In this document: positions 54,708 through 63,067 of the stretch, piece by piece
Position numbering within the stretch: position 1 is the stretch's first letter
Layout: every line of letters begins with the position of its first letter
NCBI RefSeq assembly: GCF_026342405.1
Contig: NZ_JAPEMU010000001.1
Span: 7,068,001-7,132,000, forward strand
DNA from: Kitasatospora sp. NBC_00240
GTDB taxonomy: Bacteria; Actinomycetota; Actinomycetes; Streptomycetales; Streptomycetaceae
DNA length: 64,000 nt
Reading direction: 5' to 3'
Made by a program: the position numbers and the translations under genes
Notes under the pieces: model-generated
Databases searched by the model: none
What the model was told of the DNA's origin: nothing
Seen by the model: the letters and a program-made list of their open reading frames with translations, nothing else

Positions 54708-55127
54708 TCAGCGCCCCCCGACGAACACGGTCGGCGCGCCGCTGCTCACCGACGCCTGGCAGCTCAGCCGGTCACCCTTGCGGGCCGCCGGGAACCCGCC
54801 GATCAGCACCCGGCCGGCCGTCGGCGGCGGCGGGGGCACGGCCGGCAGCGCCAGGTTGGTCAGGGTCAGCGTCATCGGCATGTGCAGGGTGCAGGTGTGC
54901 ACCGTCCCCACCACGGCCGCCGGCTGCCCGCCGATCCGCACCGAGGTGATGCCCAGCAGCGGCCCCGGGTCCACCGGCAGCGCGGGCAGGGCCTGCCCGC
55001 CGGGCGGCCCCACGGTGCCGGTCGGGACCCCGGGCACCACGGGGGTGTACGTGTGGCTGGTGGTGTCTCCCAGCCTCGCCGCCTGCGGCATCCGGTCCTC
55101 GGTTCTCTCGCTCTGACCGGCCGTCAC
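54708..55127 (-). CDS. PAAR-domain spike tip protein
   Basis: A 139-residue protein (127 from the in-frame ATG at 55091). The pattern MPQAARLGDTTSH, VRIGGQPAAVVGTVHTC, RVLIGGFPAARKGDRLSC and GAPTVFVGGR is that of PAAR-like tips, with His and Cys residues positioned to bind metal. A Pro-rich loop of about 15 residues follows the first strand. It caps the VgrG trimer and pierces the target. The GTG at 55127 is close to the VgrG stop with a GAGGACAG site, so coupling is likely. The start is uncertain. Confidence 0.88.
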   Translation of the reverse strand: MTAGQSERTEDRMPQAARLGDTTSHTYTPVVPGVPTGTVGPPGGQALPALPVDPGPLLGITSVRIGGQPAAVVGTVHTCTLHMPMTLTLTNLALPAVPPPPPTAGRVLIGGFPAARKGDRLSCQASVSSGAPTVFVGGR

Positions 55128-55139
55128 AACGGCCTGTCC

Positions 55140-56915
55140 TCAGTTCAGATGGATCGTCGCGGCCTTGACCGTGACGTCGGTGGTGCCCCGCACCGAGACG
55201 CTGCGCCCGGTGAGCTTCAGCTCCCCGGCGCCGGCGTCCAGGGTGATCCCCTCGCCCCGCACGGTGACCTGCTTGCCGGCCGTCACCGTCACCGTCCCGT
55301 CGCTGTGCACGGTGATCTCGGTCCGCTGCCGGTCCAGGTGGACGGTCAGCCGGTCGTCGCCGCTGCGCAGCCGTACGCCCTGCTCGGCGTACGCGCTGTC
55401 CAGCAGCTCCAGGCGGTCCCCGCTGCGCGAGGCCAGCGAACGCCGGTTGACCCGCCCGAGGCCGTCGGTCAGCGGGGTGGCGTCGGGGGAGGGCAGGTCG
55501 GCGCCGTTGTACAGGCCGCCGAGCACGTAGGGGCGGTCCAGCAGCCCCTGCTCGAAGGCGACCAGCACCTCGTCGCCGATCTCCGGGCAGACCAGCCCGC
55601 CGCCGCGCACCCCGCCCAGCTGCACCGTCCGGGCCCAGTCGCTGACGTACGCCTCGCCGCCGCCCGAACTGTCCGACAGCCATGGGAACTTCAGCTTCAC
55701 CCAGGCCTGCTTCTCCTGGCCCCGGTAGCCGGAGAGCGGGGTCTCGCCGGGCTTCATGATGTCGACCACCACGCCGGTGGCCACCGACGGGATCCGGGCC
55801 GGGCGGGCCGCCGCCGAGGCGCCCGAGGTGAGCCCGTACCAGCTGCGGTCCTGGCGGCCGCTGACCGTCAGCCGGGTCTCGTAGCCGAGGCCGCGCAGGT
55901 CCGCGTGCAGGGCCGCCGTGATCGTGTACTTGCCGTCGAAGGGCGCGCCCGCCGAGCTCAGTGTGACCGGCACGCCCACCCGCAGGTGCGGATTGCCGCG
56001 CACGGTGATCTCCAGCTCGCCGAGCGCGGCCGCGGTGTCGGCCGCCAGCGCGGTGGACACCGCCGTCGCCTCGGCCGCCGTCCGGTACGGGACGTCCGCC
56101 ACCAGCAGCCGGGCCGGCGGGAAGGCGGCCACCGCCTGCTGCGGGGTCAGGCCCAGCTGCAGTTCCGTGCTGGGGGTCACGGGCGTGTCCGCGACCACCG
56201 CCACCTTGCGGGCGACGTCCCAGCCGCGCACCTCCACCGTGGACACCTGCCCGACCGAGGACACCGCCGCCCGGACGGCCAGCACGTTACGGCCGAGCTC
56301 CAGCACGTACGGGCTCTGCTCCGGCCGGGTGGCGAGCCCCGGCGCCGAGGTGGCCGGCACCGGGTCGCGGAAGTGCAGCAGGCCGTCCGCGACCACCAGT
56401 TCGCGGCCGTTCTCCACCGCCAGTGTGCGCAGGAACTCCCAGTCCGAGACGTTCGGCTGGGTCAGGTACTCGTACACCGTCCGGGTCGCGTCCACCGTGC
56501 CGAGCGGCACGCCCGCCGCCGAGGCCAGCTGGGCGGCCACCTCGGACGCGGTGCTGTTGCGGTAGCCGGCGATCCGCCGGCCCCGCTGCAGCCGGTGCGA
56601 CACGTCCAGCGCCCGCACCGTGGTGAAGCTGCCCGCCCCGTCGAACTCCGCCTCCAGCGAGACCACTTCACCGGTGAACAGCGGCAGCAGCGCGGTCTCG
56701 TCCCCGGGCTTCACCTGCACGGTGAACTTCCCGCCGACCGTGATGCCGGTCTGCGCCAGCAGGTCGCGGCCGGGATCGAGGAACCGCACCACGGCGACCG
56801 CCGGCAGCCCCCCGCTCTCCTGGACCTGCACCTCCGTCGGCATCCCCGGCCACGGCGCCGGCAGCGGCCCGGGGCAGCCGATCACGAACGCGTTGGTGTT
56901 CGCACCCAGCGACAT
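55140..56915 (-). CDS. VgrG-like spike protein
   Basis: A 591-residue spike protein fusing gp27-like hub and gp5-like OB/needle regions (Afp8/VgrG type). The N-terminal half (VQESGGLPAVAVVRFLDP, FTGEVVSLEAEFDG, VSDWEFLRTLAVENGRELVV) is the hub. The OB part has GVVVDIMKPGETPLSGYRGQEKQAWVKLKFPWLSDSSGG and VCPEIGDEVLVAFEQGLLDRPYVLGGLYNG. The C terminus is a repetitive beta-helix with TVTVTAGKQVTVRGEGITLDAGAGELKLTG. It forms the trimeric needle under the tube. No extra effector domain is fused. LysM follows upstream by 6 bp. Confidence 0.94.
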   Translation of the reverse strand: MSLGANTNAFVIGCPGPLPAPWPGMPTEVQVQESGGLPAVAVVRFLDPGRDLLAQTGITVGGKFTVQVKPGDETALLPLFTGEVVSLEAEFDGAGSFTTVRALDVSHRLQRGRRIAGYRNSTASEVAAQLASAAGVPLGTVDATRTVYEYLTQPNVSDWEFLRTLAVENGRELVVADGLLHFRDPVPATSAPGLATRPEQSPYVLELGRNVLAVRAAVSSVGQVSTVEVRGWDVARKVAVVADTPVTPSTELQLGLTPQQAVAAFPPARLLVADVPYRTAAEATAVSTALAADTAAALGELEITVRGNPHLRVGVPVTLSSAGAPFDGKYTITAALHADLRGLGYETRLTVSGRQDRSWYGLTSGASAAARPARIPSVATGVVVDIMKPGETPLSGYRGQEKQAWVKLKFPWLSDSSGGGEAYVSDWARTVQLGGVRGGGLVCPEIGDEVLVAFEQGLLDRPYVLGGLYNGADLPSPDATPLTDGLGRVNRRSLASRSGDRLELLDSAYAEQGVRLRSGDDRLTVHLDRQRTEITVHSDGTVTVTAGKQVTVRGEGITLDAGAGELKLTGRSVSVRGTTDVTVKAATIHLN

Positions 56916-56921
56916 CGCCCG

Positions 56922-57626
56922 CTACCCCGCCCTCGACTCGGCGGCCGCCGGCACCAGCAGCTCCGCGCCCGGCCGCAGCCGCATCGGGTCGTCGATGCCG
57001 TTGGCCTCCGCGATCCGCCGCCACGCCGTCGCGTCGCCGTACTCCTGGTACGCCAGCAGCTCCAGGCTGTCGCCCGCCACCAGGCGGTGCACCCGCCGCG
57101 CGTTCAGCGCCCCCGAGGTCGGGTTCTGCCCCGGCGTCGGCTCCCCGGACTCCGTCACCTGCACCTGGCAGGTGGCCCGCAGCGGCCGCCCGCTCGGGTC
57201 GAACAGCGAGTACGTCGCGCTCACATTCCCCAGGTACCCGAAGAACTTCACGCTCTCGAAGGACCCCCAGGCGAACATCACCCGGGGCGCGCTCGGCGCC
57301 TTCGCGGCGATGCTCGCCGGTGTCGGGGCGCACCAACCCAGCAGCGTCTCCACCGACTTGGCCACACTGTCGTCCCGGGTCGCGGTCGCGTCCAGGAACA
57401 GCTCCACCGTCAACTGCCGTGGCTGGGCTCCCATGAACTCCGGCACGCCGGTCTCCTCGCCGCCCCGGATCAGGTTCTGCCGCCACTGCGCGCCCTTGCT
57501 CAGCGACAGGGTGTTCGGATTGAACTGGAACCTGATCTCCGGACCGAGCCGGCCCCCCGGCGGGGCCCCCGGCTTGGGCGGCGGCTCGTACGCGGTGAGC
57601 GTCGCCTTCGAAGGGGTGGTCTGCAT
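56922..57626 (-). CDS. CIS LysM-like tail/baseplate protein (Afp7-type)
   Basis: A 234-residue protein. The N-terminal half has RFQFNPNTLSLSKGAQW and a beta-rich body (QLTVELFLDAT, VMFAWGSFESVKFFGYLGNVSATYSLFDPSGRPLRATCQVQV), and the C terminus is a LysM-like module (VHRLVAGDSLELLAYQEYGDATAWRRIAEANGIDDPMRLRPGAELLVP). In R-type pyocin, Afp and related systems this protein locks the tube or hub to the baseplate. The ATG at 57626 has a strong AGGAGAAG site, and 87 bp separate it from the next gene upstream, the largest gap in this part of the operon. Confidence 0.9.
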   Translation of the reverse strand: MQTTPSKATLTAYEPPPKPGAPPGGRLGPEIRFQFNPNTLSLSKGAQWRQNLIRGGEETGVPEFMGAQPRQLTVELFLDATATRDDSVAKSVETLLGWCAPTPASIAAKAPSAPRVMFAWGSFESVKFFGYLGNVSATYSLFDPSGRPLRATCQVQVTESGEPTPGQNPTSGALNARRVHRLVAGDSLELLAYQEYGDATAWRRIAEANGIDDPMRLRPGAELLVPAAAESRAG

Positions 57627-57713
57627 CGGCTGCTTCTCCTGGGTCCGCTGCTGGTGGTCGCTGCTGGTCTCTGGTGGCTCGTCACCCGGTGGGGGCCGGG
57701 GCCGGCGGGCCGG

Positions 57714-58295
57714 TCAGAGGAAGCCGTGATGGGCCAGTTCGATGCTCTCGGTGGCGACCTCGGACCGGGACGGATCGAAGCTCGGGCCCGTCCAGCGGAC
57801 CACGATCACCTCCCGCAGGGCCCAGCTGGCCAGCACCGGCCCGGCCGTCAACTGCGGTGTCAACGCGGTGATCTGCGCACTGCCCCGGGTCACCTGGGTC
57901 GGCAGTGTGGCCAGGAACCGGGAGACCTTCGCCGTGTCGGGGGTGAGCCCCCGGGAGAGCGTCACATTCGGGTACGTGATCCTGGTCGGCAGCTGCCAGA
58001 CGAAGGAGTTGTTGCCGCCCTCGGCACGCTGCTCGACCTCCACCTGGGCGCCGAGCCCGCTGCACGTCGAGAAGTCGCCCAGGTCGATCCCGCTGATCTG
58101 CAGCTGGAAATGGACGCTGGTACCGGGGTAGGGGAGGGTCACGGTCGGGATCTTCCTGTCAGCGGTGACGACGTACGGGTGCGCCCGGGGCGGGCCGGGG
58201 CGGGCGGAGGCGGTCGGGGGTGGTCGGGGGTGGGGTCGGGGCGGGAGGGCGTCGGACGACGGCGGAGCCCCCGGCCGAGCGGGCGGACCGGTCAC
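57714..58295 (-). CDS. Second tail-tube-like protein (Afp5-type)
   Basis: A protein of up to 193 residues. The last 145 match the tail tube family: TVTLPYPGTSVHFQLQISGIDLGDFSTCSGLGAQVEVEQRAEGGNNSFVWQLPTRITYPNVTLSRGLTP, then a strand-rich end. The first 40 residues are Pro/Arg/Ala rich. The GTG at 58295 overlaps the stop of the VQR gene by 4 bp; a GTG at 58173 would remove the Pro-rich tail. Systems of this kind often encode a tube initiator distinct from the main tube, and this gene sits next to the baseplate genes, as Afp5 does. Confidence 0.8.
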   Translation of the reverse strand: MTGPPARPGAPPSSDALPPRPHPRPPPTASARPGPPRAHPYVVTADRKIPTVTLPYPGTSVHFQLQISGIDLGDFSTCSGLGAQVEVEQRAEGGNNSFVWQLPTRITYPNVTLSRGLTPDTAKVSRFLATLPTQVTRGSAQITALTPQLTAGPVLASWALREVIVVRWTGPSFDPSRSEVATESIELAHHGFL

Positions 58296-61200
58296 CGTCC
58301 GCCGTCCAGCAGCCGGCCGCCACGCTCGCGGCCCAGCCGCAGCTCCGACCGGAACAACCGCCCCAGCGGTTCGGCGAGCCGGCGCGCCAGGTCGTCCAGG
58401 TGGCGGCGCTCCAGCGACTCCAGCAGCAGCGCCGGGTCCGGCAGCGGTGTCCGGTCCGGCAGCGGCGCCGTGGACAGGGCCTGGCCGGCCGCCACCTGGG
58501 TGGCCGGCCCGGGGCCGGGCGGGCCCACCTCGCCGCCGGCGAGTGCGTCCGTGGGGGCGACCGGCGCGCCGAAGAGACCCACCGTGGTCGAACCCCCTGC
58601 CGGCCGGCCCCCGGTGGCCCGGGGCGGTTCCGGCGCGGCTGCGGGCACCGGGTCCGGGCGCCGCTGCACGACCACCGGACCGACGGCGGCCGGTGGTGCT
58701 CCGGCCGCCCGGCGCTGCACGGCCGGGCCCGCCGGTGCTGTTGTCGCCGCGACGGGCGCGACGGGCGAGGCGGGTGCGGCGGGTGCGGCGGGTGTGGCGG
58801 GTGTGGCGGGTGCGGCGAGGAGCGGGGTCAGGGCCGTCGCCGGTGCCGGGCCGATCCCGGTCGGCACGACGAGGGGCGTGCTGAGGCCGGGGCCTCCCAC
58901 CGCGCCGGTGGGGGTCGCCGAACGCGGGACCGGCGGCCCGCCGGACCAGCCGCCCCGCTGCGGAGCCGCTGCCGGCAGGACGGGGTGCCCGGTGCCCGCC
59001 GCCGACTTCGGCGGAGCCGGCTGAACCGGCACGGGGAGCGCGCCGGGGGCGGTGGGCGCCGCAGGGCCCGCCGAGCGCTGGACCGTCGGGTCGGCGGCGT
59101 ACGGGGCCGCCGCCAGGGTGGCGGGCGCGGCGGGCCGGAGCGGCGCCGCGGCGGGCGCCGGCTCACCGGTGCCCGGAGCACGCCGATCGGCCCGTTGGAC
59201 CGGCGGCGTGCCGTGGGCGGACGGGGGGACGAGAGGCGTGCCGGCCGACTGCGCCCCGCGTTCGGGGCGAGCCTCAGCTCCACGGCGCAGCCGCTGGACC
59301 AGGCGTCGTCCGCCGCCTCCGGCGGAGGCCGGGGCCGTGTCGGTGCGGGCGCCGGTGCCGGTGCGCCCACCCGTGGTGGAACCGGGGGCCGGCCGGCCCG
59401 CCGCGGTGGATGTCGCGGAACGGCCCGGCGGCTGAGCCGCGTCGGCCGGGCTGCCCGTGCCCCCGGTGCCGACCGGGGTGCCTGCGCCGACCGGGGTGCC
59501 GGACGGGCCCGTCGGCCCGGACGGCCGCTCCGCGGCGGTCGCCCGACGCTGGACGAGGCGCGAGATCCCGCGGGTGCCGCCGGGTCGACCGCCCTGCGCC
59601 GGCCCGGCCGGGGGAGTGACGGCGGTGGACCGGTCCGGGCGCGATGCGCAGGCGCCGGGGCCGCCGGGCGCGCTGCCGGGCGGCGGGTTGCCGCCGGACC
59701 GCGAGCGCTGGACGGGAGGGACGGCGGCAGCGGCACCTGCTCCGGTGATGCCGGCCGGGGCGGGACTCCCGTCCGCAGGCCCGGCAGGCGAAGCGCCCGG
59801 TCCAGCCCATCCACCCGACTCGCCGGACCCACCCGACTCGCCGGACCCGCCCGACTCACCGGACCCGCCCGTCGGCCGGACCCACCGGAGCGGTACGACG
59901 GCGGGGCCGGTCGGCGCGATGCTCGCGCCGGACACCGGCTCACCGGTGAGCAGCGAGGTCAGCGGACGGTCCGCCAGCAACTGCACCACCGGGGCCGGCG
60001 CCGCGGCCCGAGCGGCCCCGCCCGGAGCCCCACCGGCGCCGGCAGCCGTGGTCGTCCCCCCGGGTGCCCCGGGGAGCCCGGCCGAGGCGGAGCGGGGTGC
60101 GGACGTGGACGTGGAGGCGGGGGTGGAGGCGGACACCGGTGCCGCGCCGCGAGCCGCGGGCGCGGTGGCGTGGCCGCTCGCGTCCGGCGTCCGGGCACCC
60201 TCGGCCTTCCGCTGGACCAGCGGGCGGTCGGGGCCGCCGTGGGAGCCGTCCGCGCCGGCCGCCGGGCGCGCCGCACCGATGGCTCCGGCGGCACCGGCGT
60301 TCGGCCGATCGGCGGCGGTCGCCTGCGCCGGCGGGAGGATCCGGGCAGGTTGCGGGTCGGGGCTCGGTGCCGCCGGTCGGACCGAACGCTGTACGGGCGG
60401 CACCCCCTGGTCGCCGCCGGCCCGGTCCGGACCGATGGGCAGGACGGAGGTGCCCGCCGGAGCGGCGGACGCACCCGCCGGGGCGTCCGCCGCCGGCAGC
60501 GCGGTGGGCGGCAGTGTGGTGAGCGGTTCGCCGAGCCCGGCCCGTCGGCCGGCACTGCGACGGACCGGCCCGATCGGGGCGACGGGCCCGACCGGAGTGC
60601 CGGGGATGACCGGCCCGCCGGACCGGACCGGGTCGGAGGTCGCAGCGGTGTCGCCGGGACCGGCTGTCGGCGCCGGCCCCGGCGAGGACTCCGAACCGGG
60701 CCCGCCGAGCGTGCTGCGGACGGGGTCCGCGGGCCCCCGGGGGATGGGGCCCGCGGAGTTCGGGAGGGCAGGCCCGGCCGCCGCCTTCGGCAGGGCCCTG
60801 AGCCGGCGCGGCTGGACCGGCACCTGGTGCGCCACGGACAGCGAGCGGCCGGCCGCCGCAGGCCGGCCCGCCGCGGCCCGGCCCACACCGGGGCCACCGG
60901 TGGCGGGTCCACCGGCATGCGGCATACCGGCACCGGCCTGCCCGGCCGCACTGACGGCCGCCCGCTGCACCGCGAGCCGGGGCAGCGGCATCGCCGGACG
61001 CGGCTGCGCCGGCGACGGCCCTGCCGGTGCGACCTTCGGGACTACCGGCTGGACGAGCTGCCGGCCAGGCTGCGGGACGGGCCTGCCGGCCGCCCGGTCG
61101 CTCCCTGTCGCCCCCGCCGGGGCGGAGGCCGCAGCGTGGGCCGGCGCGGACGGTACGGACGATGCGGACGGACCCGAAGGCCCGGACGATCCCGCCCGAC

Positions 61201-61876
61201 TCGACCGCTGCACCAGCGGCCCGGCGCCCGCCGTCGGCACGTCGGCCGCCCGCTGCGCACCGGGACCGCCGGCACCGGGACTGCCCGTACCGCGACCACC
61301 CGCACCGGTACCGCCCGCCGGCCCCCGTCCCGCCGACACGGTCGGGGCCGTCGGGGCCGTCGGGGCTGTCGGGGCCCACGACTCCGTACCGGTCCCGGGC
61401 GGGCCGTCCGTCGGGTGCTCGGCCGGGTCCGGCTCCTCCGGGTGGACCAGCGGCAGCGCGGCGTCCGTGGCCCGCTGGACGGCCCGGCCGGGGACGGGTC
61501 GCAGCAGGCCGTGCAGCACGCCGGAAGGTGCCTGCGGGCTGACCAGATGGCCCAGGCGGCCGTGGAACAGGGGATTCTGGCGGGTGGCGAGCCGTCCCTC
61601 GAAGGCGGTCGGGTCGCTGATCAGGGCGGGTGCCGCCGATGCCCGCTGCACGGCGGGGAGCCGGCGCCAGGCGCCGTGGGCCCGCTGCCCGCCGCCGACC
61701 CCGTCCGCGGGGCCCGGACCCGCGGAGTCCGTACCGGCCGGGCCGGAGCCCGCGGAGCCCGTACCCCCGGGGCCCGCAACCGCCGTACTCTCCGGGCCGG
61801 ACGACGCCGGTGAGGGCGTGGCAGCCGCCGGCTCGCCCGTCGGGCGACGTCGCCCCAGCCGGTCCCGCAGTGCCAC
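58292..61876 (-). CDS. Large disordered VQR-repeat protein of the CIS operon
   Basis: A 1194-residue protein, almost entirely Pro, Ala, Gly, Thr and Ser and so predicted to be disordered. About 13 VQR motifs (often PPVQRS, LVQRR or AVQRA) are scattered along it. Two parts look ordered: an N-terminal block around DPTAFEGRLATRQNPLFHGRLGHLV (residues about 85-115), and a C-terminal charged helix ending ERRHLDDLARRLAEPLGRLFRSELRLGRERGGRLLD. The C-terminal helix is conserved in related actinobacterial tail loci. The gene overlaps the tube-like gene by 4 bp. Its function is unknown; a scaffold, tape-measure-like or cargo role is possible. Confidence 0.8.
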   Translation of the reverse strand: MALRDRLGRRRPTGEPAAATPSPASSGPESTAVAGPGGTGSAGSGPAGTDSAGPGPADGVGGGQRAHGAWRRLPAVQRASAAPALISDPTAFEGRLATRQNPLFHGRLGHLVSPQAPSGVLHGLLRPVPGRAVQRATDAALPLVHPEEPDPAEHPTDGPPGTGTESWAPTAPTAPTAPTVSAGRGPAGGTGAGGRGTGSPGAGGPGAQRAADVPTAGAGPLVQRSSRAGSSGPSGPSASSVPSAPAHAAASAPAGATGSDRAAGRPVPQPGRQLVQPVVPKVAPAGPSPAQPRPAMPLPRLAVQRAAVSAAGQAGAGMPHAGGPATGGPGVGRAAAGRPAAAGRSLSVAHQVPVQPRRLRALPKAAAGPALPNSAGPIPRGPADPVRSTLGGPGSESSPGPAPTAGPGDTAATSDPVRSGGPVIPGTPVGPVAPIGPVRRSAGRRAGLGEPLTTLPPTALPAADAPAGASAAPAGTSVLPIGPDRAGGDQGVPPVQRSVRPAAPSPDPQPARILPPAQATAADRPNAGAAGAIGAARPAAGADGSHGGPDRPLVQRKAEGARTPDASGHATAPAARGAAPVSASTPASTSTSAPRSASAGLPGAPGGTTTAAGAGGAPGGAARAAAPAPVVQLLADRPLTSLLTGEPVSGASIAPTGPAVVPLRWVRPTGGSGESGGSGESGGSGESGGWAGPGASPAGPADGSPAPAGITGAGAAAAVPPVQRSRSGGNPPPGSAPGGPGACASRPDRSTAVTPPAGPAQGGRPGGTRGISRLVQRRATAAERPSGPTGPSGTPVGAGTPVGTGGTGSPADAAQPPGRSATSTAAGRPAPGSTTGGRTGTGARTDTAPASAGGGGRRLVQRLRRGAEARPERGAQSAGTPLVPPSAHGTPPVQRADRRAPGTGEPAPAAAPLRPAAPATLAAAPYAADPTVQRSAGPAAPTAPGALPVPVQPAPPKSAAGTGHPVLPAAAPQRGGWSGGPPVPRSATPTGAVGGPGLSTPLVVPTGIGPAPATALTPLLAAPATPATPAAPAAPASPVAPVAATTAPAGPAVQRRAAGAPPAAVGPVVVQRRPDPVPAAAPEPPRATGGRPAGGSTTVGLFGAPVAPTDALAGGEVGPPGPGPATQVAAGQALSTAPLPDRTPLPDPALLLESLERRHLDDLARRLAEPLGRLFRSELRLGRERGGRLLDGGR

Positions 61877-61885
61877 GATCCCTCA

Positions 61886-62041
61886 CTACCCTTCGTTGAT
61901 AAGTGCGTTGATCCGGGCGATCTCCTGCACCCAGCGGATCCGGTCCGGATGGGTCAGGTCGAGCAGCCGGTCCTGCTCCCAGTGGAAGTGGTAGGCGATG
62001 TACGCGATCTCCTCGTACAGGCGGTCGGTCGCGTACGTCAC
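61886..62041 (-). CDS. DUF6760-like small CIS protein
   Basis: A 51-residue protein read from GTG 62041, which overlaps the stop of the preceding gene by 4 bp. It contains DRLYEEIAYIAYHFHWEQDRLLDLTHPDRIRWVQEIARINALI. The YEExAYxAYHxHW motif followed by LTHPDRxxWVxEIxRIN matches a small family found in actinobacterial tail-like loci (DUF6760-type). It is predicted to be two helices. In phages a small helical gene at this place often works as a tail assembly chaperone partner; that is inference here. Confidence 0.85.
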   Translation of the reverse strand: MTYATDRLYEEIAYIAYHFHWEQDRLLDLTHPDRIRWVQEIARINALINEG

Positions 62042-62532
62042 GATTCCCCCAGGCGCCCCCCGGCGAGGTCGACCTCGAAGGGGGACTCGCAGGACGGGCA
62101 GGTGACCGCCGCGCGGGTGTGCCCCTCCGCGTTGATCCGCCGGTAGAAGTCCTGCAGGAAGGCCAGGTCGGAGGCGAACAGCTCCTCCACCACCTGGCCG
62201 CCCGGGGTGACGAGGCTGCCGATCCGGGTGATCACCGAGCCGAGCAGGACGACCGTGAGGTACGCCGGGTTGTTCTTCACCCGCAGGTCGATCAGCGGCA
62301 TCAGTTCGTCCCGGGCGGTGGCCAGGCGCATCGCCCCGGTGCGGTGCAGCACGCCGTTGCGGTCCAGGTACCCCCGCGGCAGCTCGAACTCGAACTCCGT
62401 CCGGAACCGCTCCGGCGGCGCCGCCGGAGCCGGGCGGGCCGGCGCCGGAGCGCCGAACCCCTCCTGCTCGGGCTCGGAGAACTCGTCCTCGTCCGGGCGG
62501 ACCGGGGCCCCGGCCACGGACCGGCGCCTCAC
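62038..62532 (-). CDS. CIS tail assembly-like protein with CxxC
   Basis: A 164-residue protein. A Pro/Ala/Glu-rich N terminus of about 40 residues is followed by FRTEFEFELPRGYLDRNGVLHRTGAMRLATARDELMPLIDLRVKNNPAYLTVVLLGSVITRIGSL, and the C terminus has AAVTCPSCESPFEVDLAGG, one CxxC pair. The body has the pattern of phage tail assembly chaperones (Mu gp41-like). A single CxxC could make half of a zinc site or a redox pair. The GTG start overlaps the tube stop, and the end overlaps the DUF6760-like gene, both by 4 bp. The place between tube and tape-measure positions agrees with a chaperone role. Confidence 0.8.
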   Translation of the reverse strand: MRRRSVAGAPVRPDEDEFSEPEQEGFGAPAPARPAPAAPPERFRTEFEFELPRGYLDRNGVLHRTGAMRLATARDELMPLIDLRVKNNPAYLTVVLLGSVITRIGSLVTPGGQVVEELFASDLAFLQDFYRRINAEGHTRAAVTCPSCESPFEVDLAGGRLGES

Positions 62533-62975
62533 AGGAGTACGACGTCTTCGAAGACGACGGTGACCTTCTCCACGGCGGCCTGGGACTCACCGGCCTTGAG
62601 GTTCGGCCCCTCCCACTTCTTCACCCAGGCGTTCTTCAGGTTGATGGTGCGCACCGGCTTGTTCTCGGTGTCCTTGACGATGATCGACAGGGACTGCCGC
62701 GCCGCGTTGACGTTGCCCTTGATGAAGGACTCGTCCAGCCACTTGGTGAACTCGTCGCTCGCGCCGAGACCGCGGCTGATCGTCACCTCGCCGCCCTTGC
62801 GGGCACCGGCGAGCTTGCGGACCACCAGCTGGCCGGTCTTGGTCACCTCGAAGTGGTCGATGGCGTCCAGCTCGAAGGAGAGCCCGCTGACCTCCTGGAC
62901 CGTCTCGACCTCGTACGCGCCCAGCTGCACGGTGAAGATGTGGGTCGCGATCGCCATGCCGGCTGTGTCGGCCAT
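62529..62975 (-). CDS. CIS inner tube protein
   Basis: A 148-residue tail tube protein (T4 gp19/Hcp-like fold). It begins MADTAGMAIATHIFTVQLGAYEVETVQEVSGLSFELDAIDHFEVTKTGQLVVRKLAGARKGGEVTISRGL and ends NLKNAWVKKWEGPNLKAGESQAAVEKVTVVFEDVVLL, both family-typical. Copies stack into the tube that the sheath drives out. The ATG at 62975 is the start, with a second ATG six codons later. It follows the sheath gene after a 92-bp gap and overlaps the next gene by 4 bp. Confidence 0.95.
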   Translation of the reverse strand: MADTAGMAIATHIFTVQLGAYEVETVQEVSGLSFELDAIDHFEVTKTGQLVVRKLAGARKGGEVTISRGLGASDEFTKWLDESFIKGNVNAARQSLSIIVKDTENKPVRTINLKNAWVKKWEGPNLKAGESQAAVEKVTVVFEDVVLL

Positions 62976-63067
62976 GTGCGGATACCGCCTCTCTGCTCAT
63001 TCGGTTCGGATCGTTCCCCGGGCCGCGGCGCCGTGCTCGGGCGACGCGGCCCCGGGGGAGGGGGGTA

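Noticed and set aside
58220..61994. Plus-strand frames of 800-1200 residues across the VQR gene
   Set aside because: The minus-strand frame has VQR motifs, a conserved C-terminal helix and 4-bp overlap with neighbours; the plus-strand frames have none of these and no ribosome sites.
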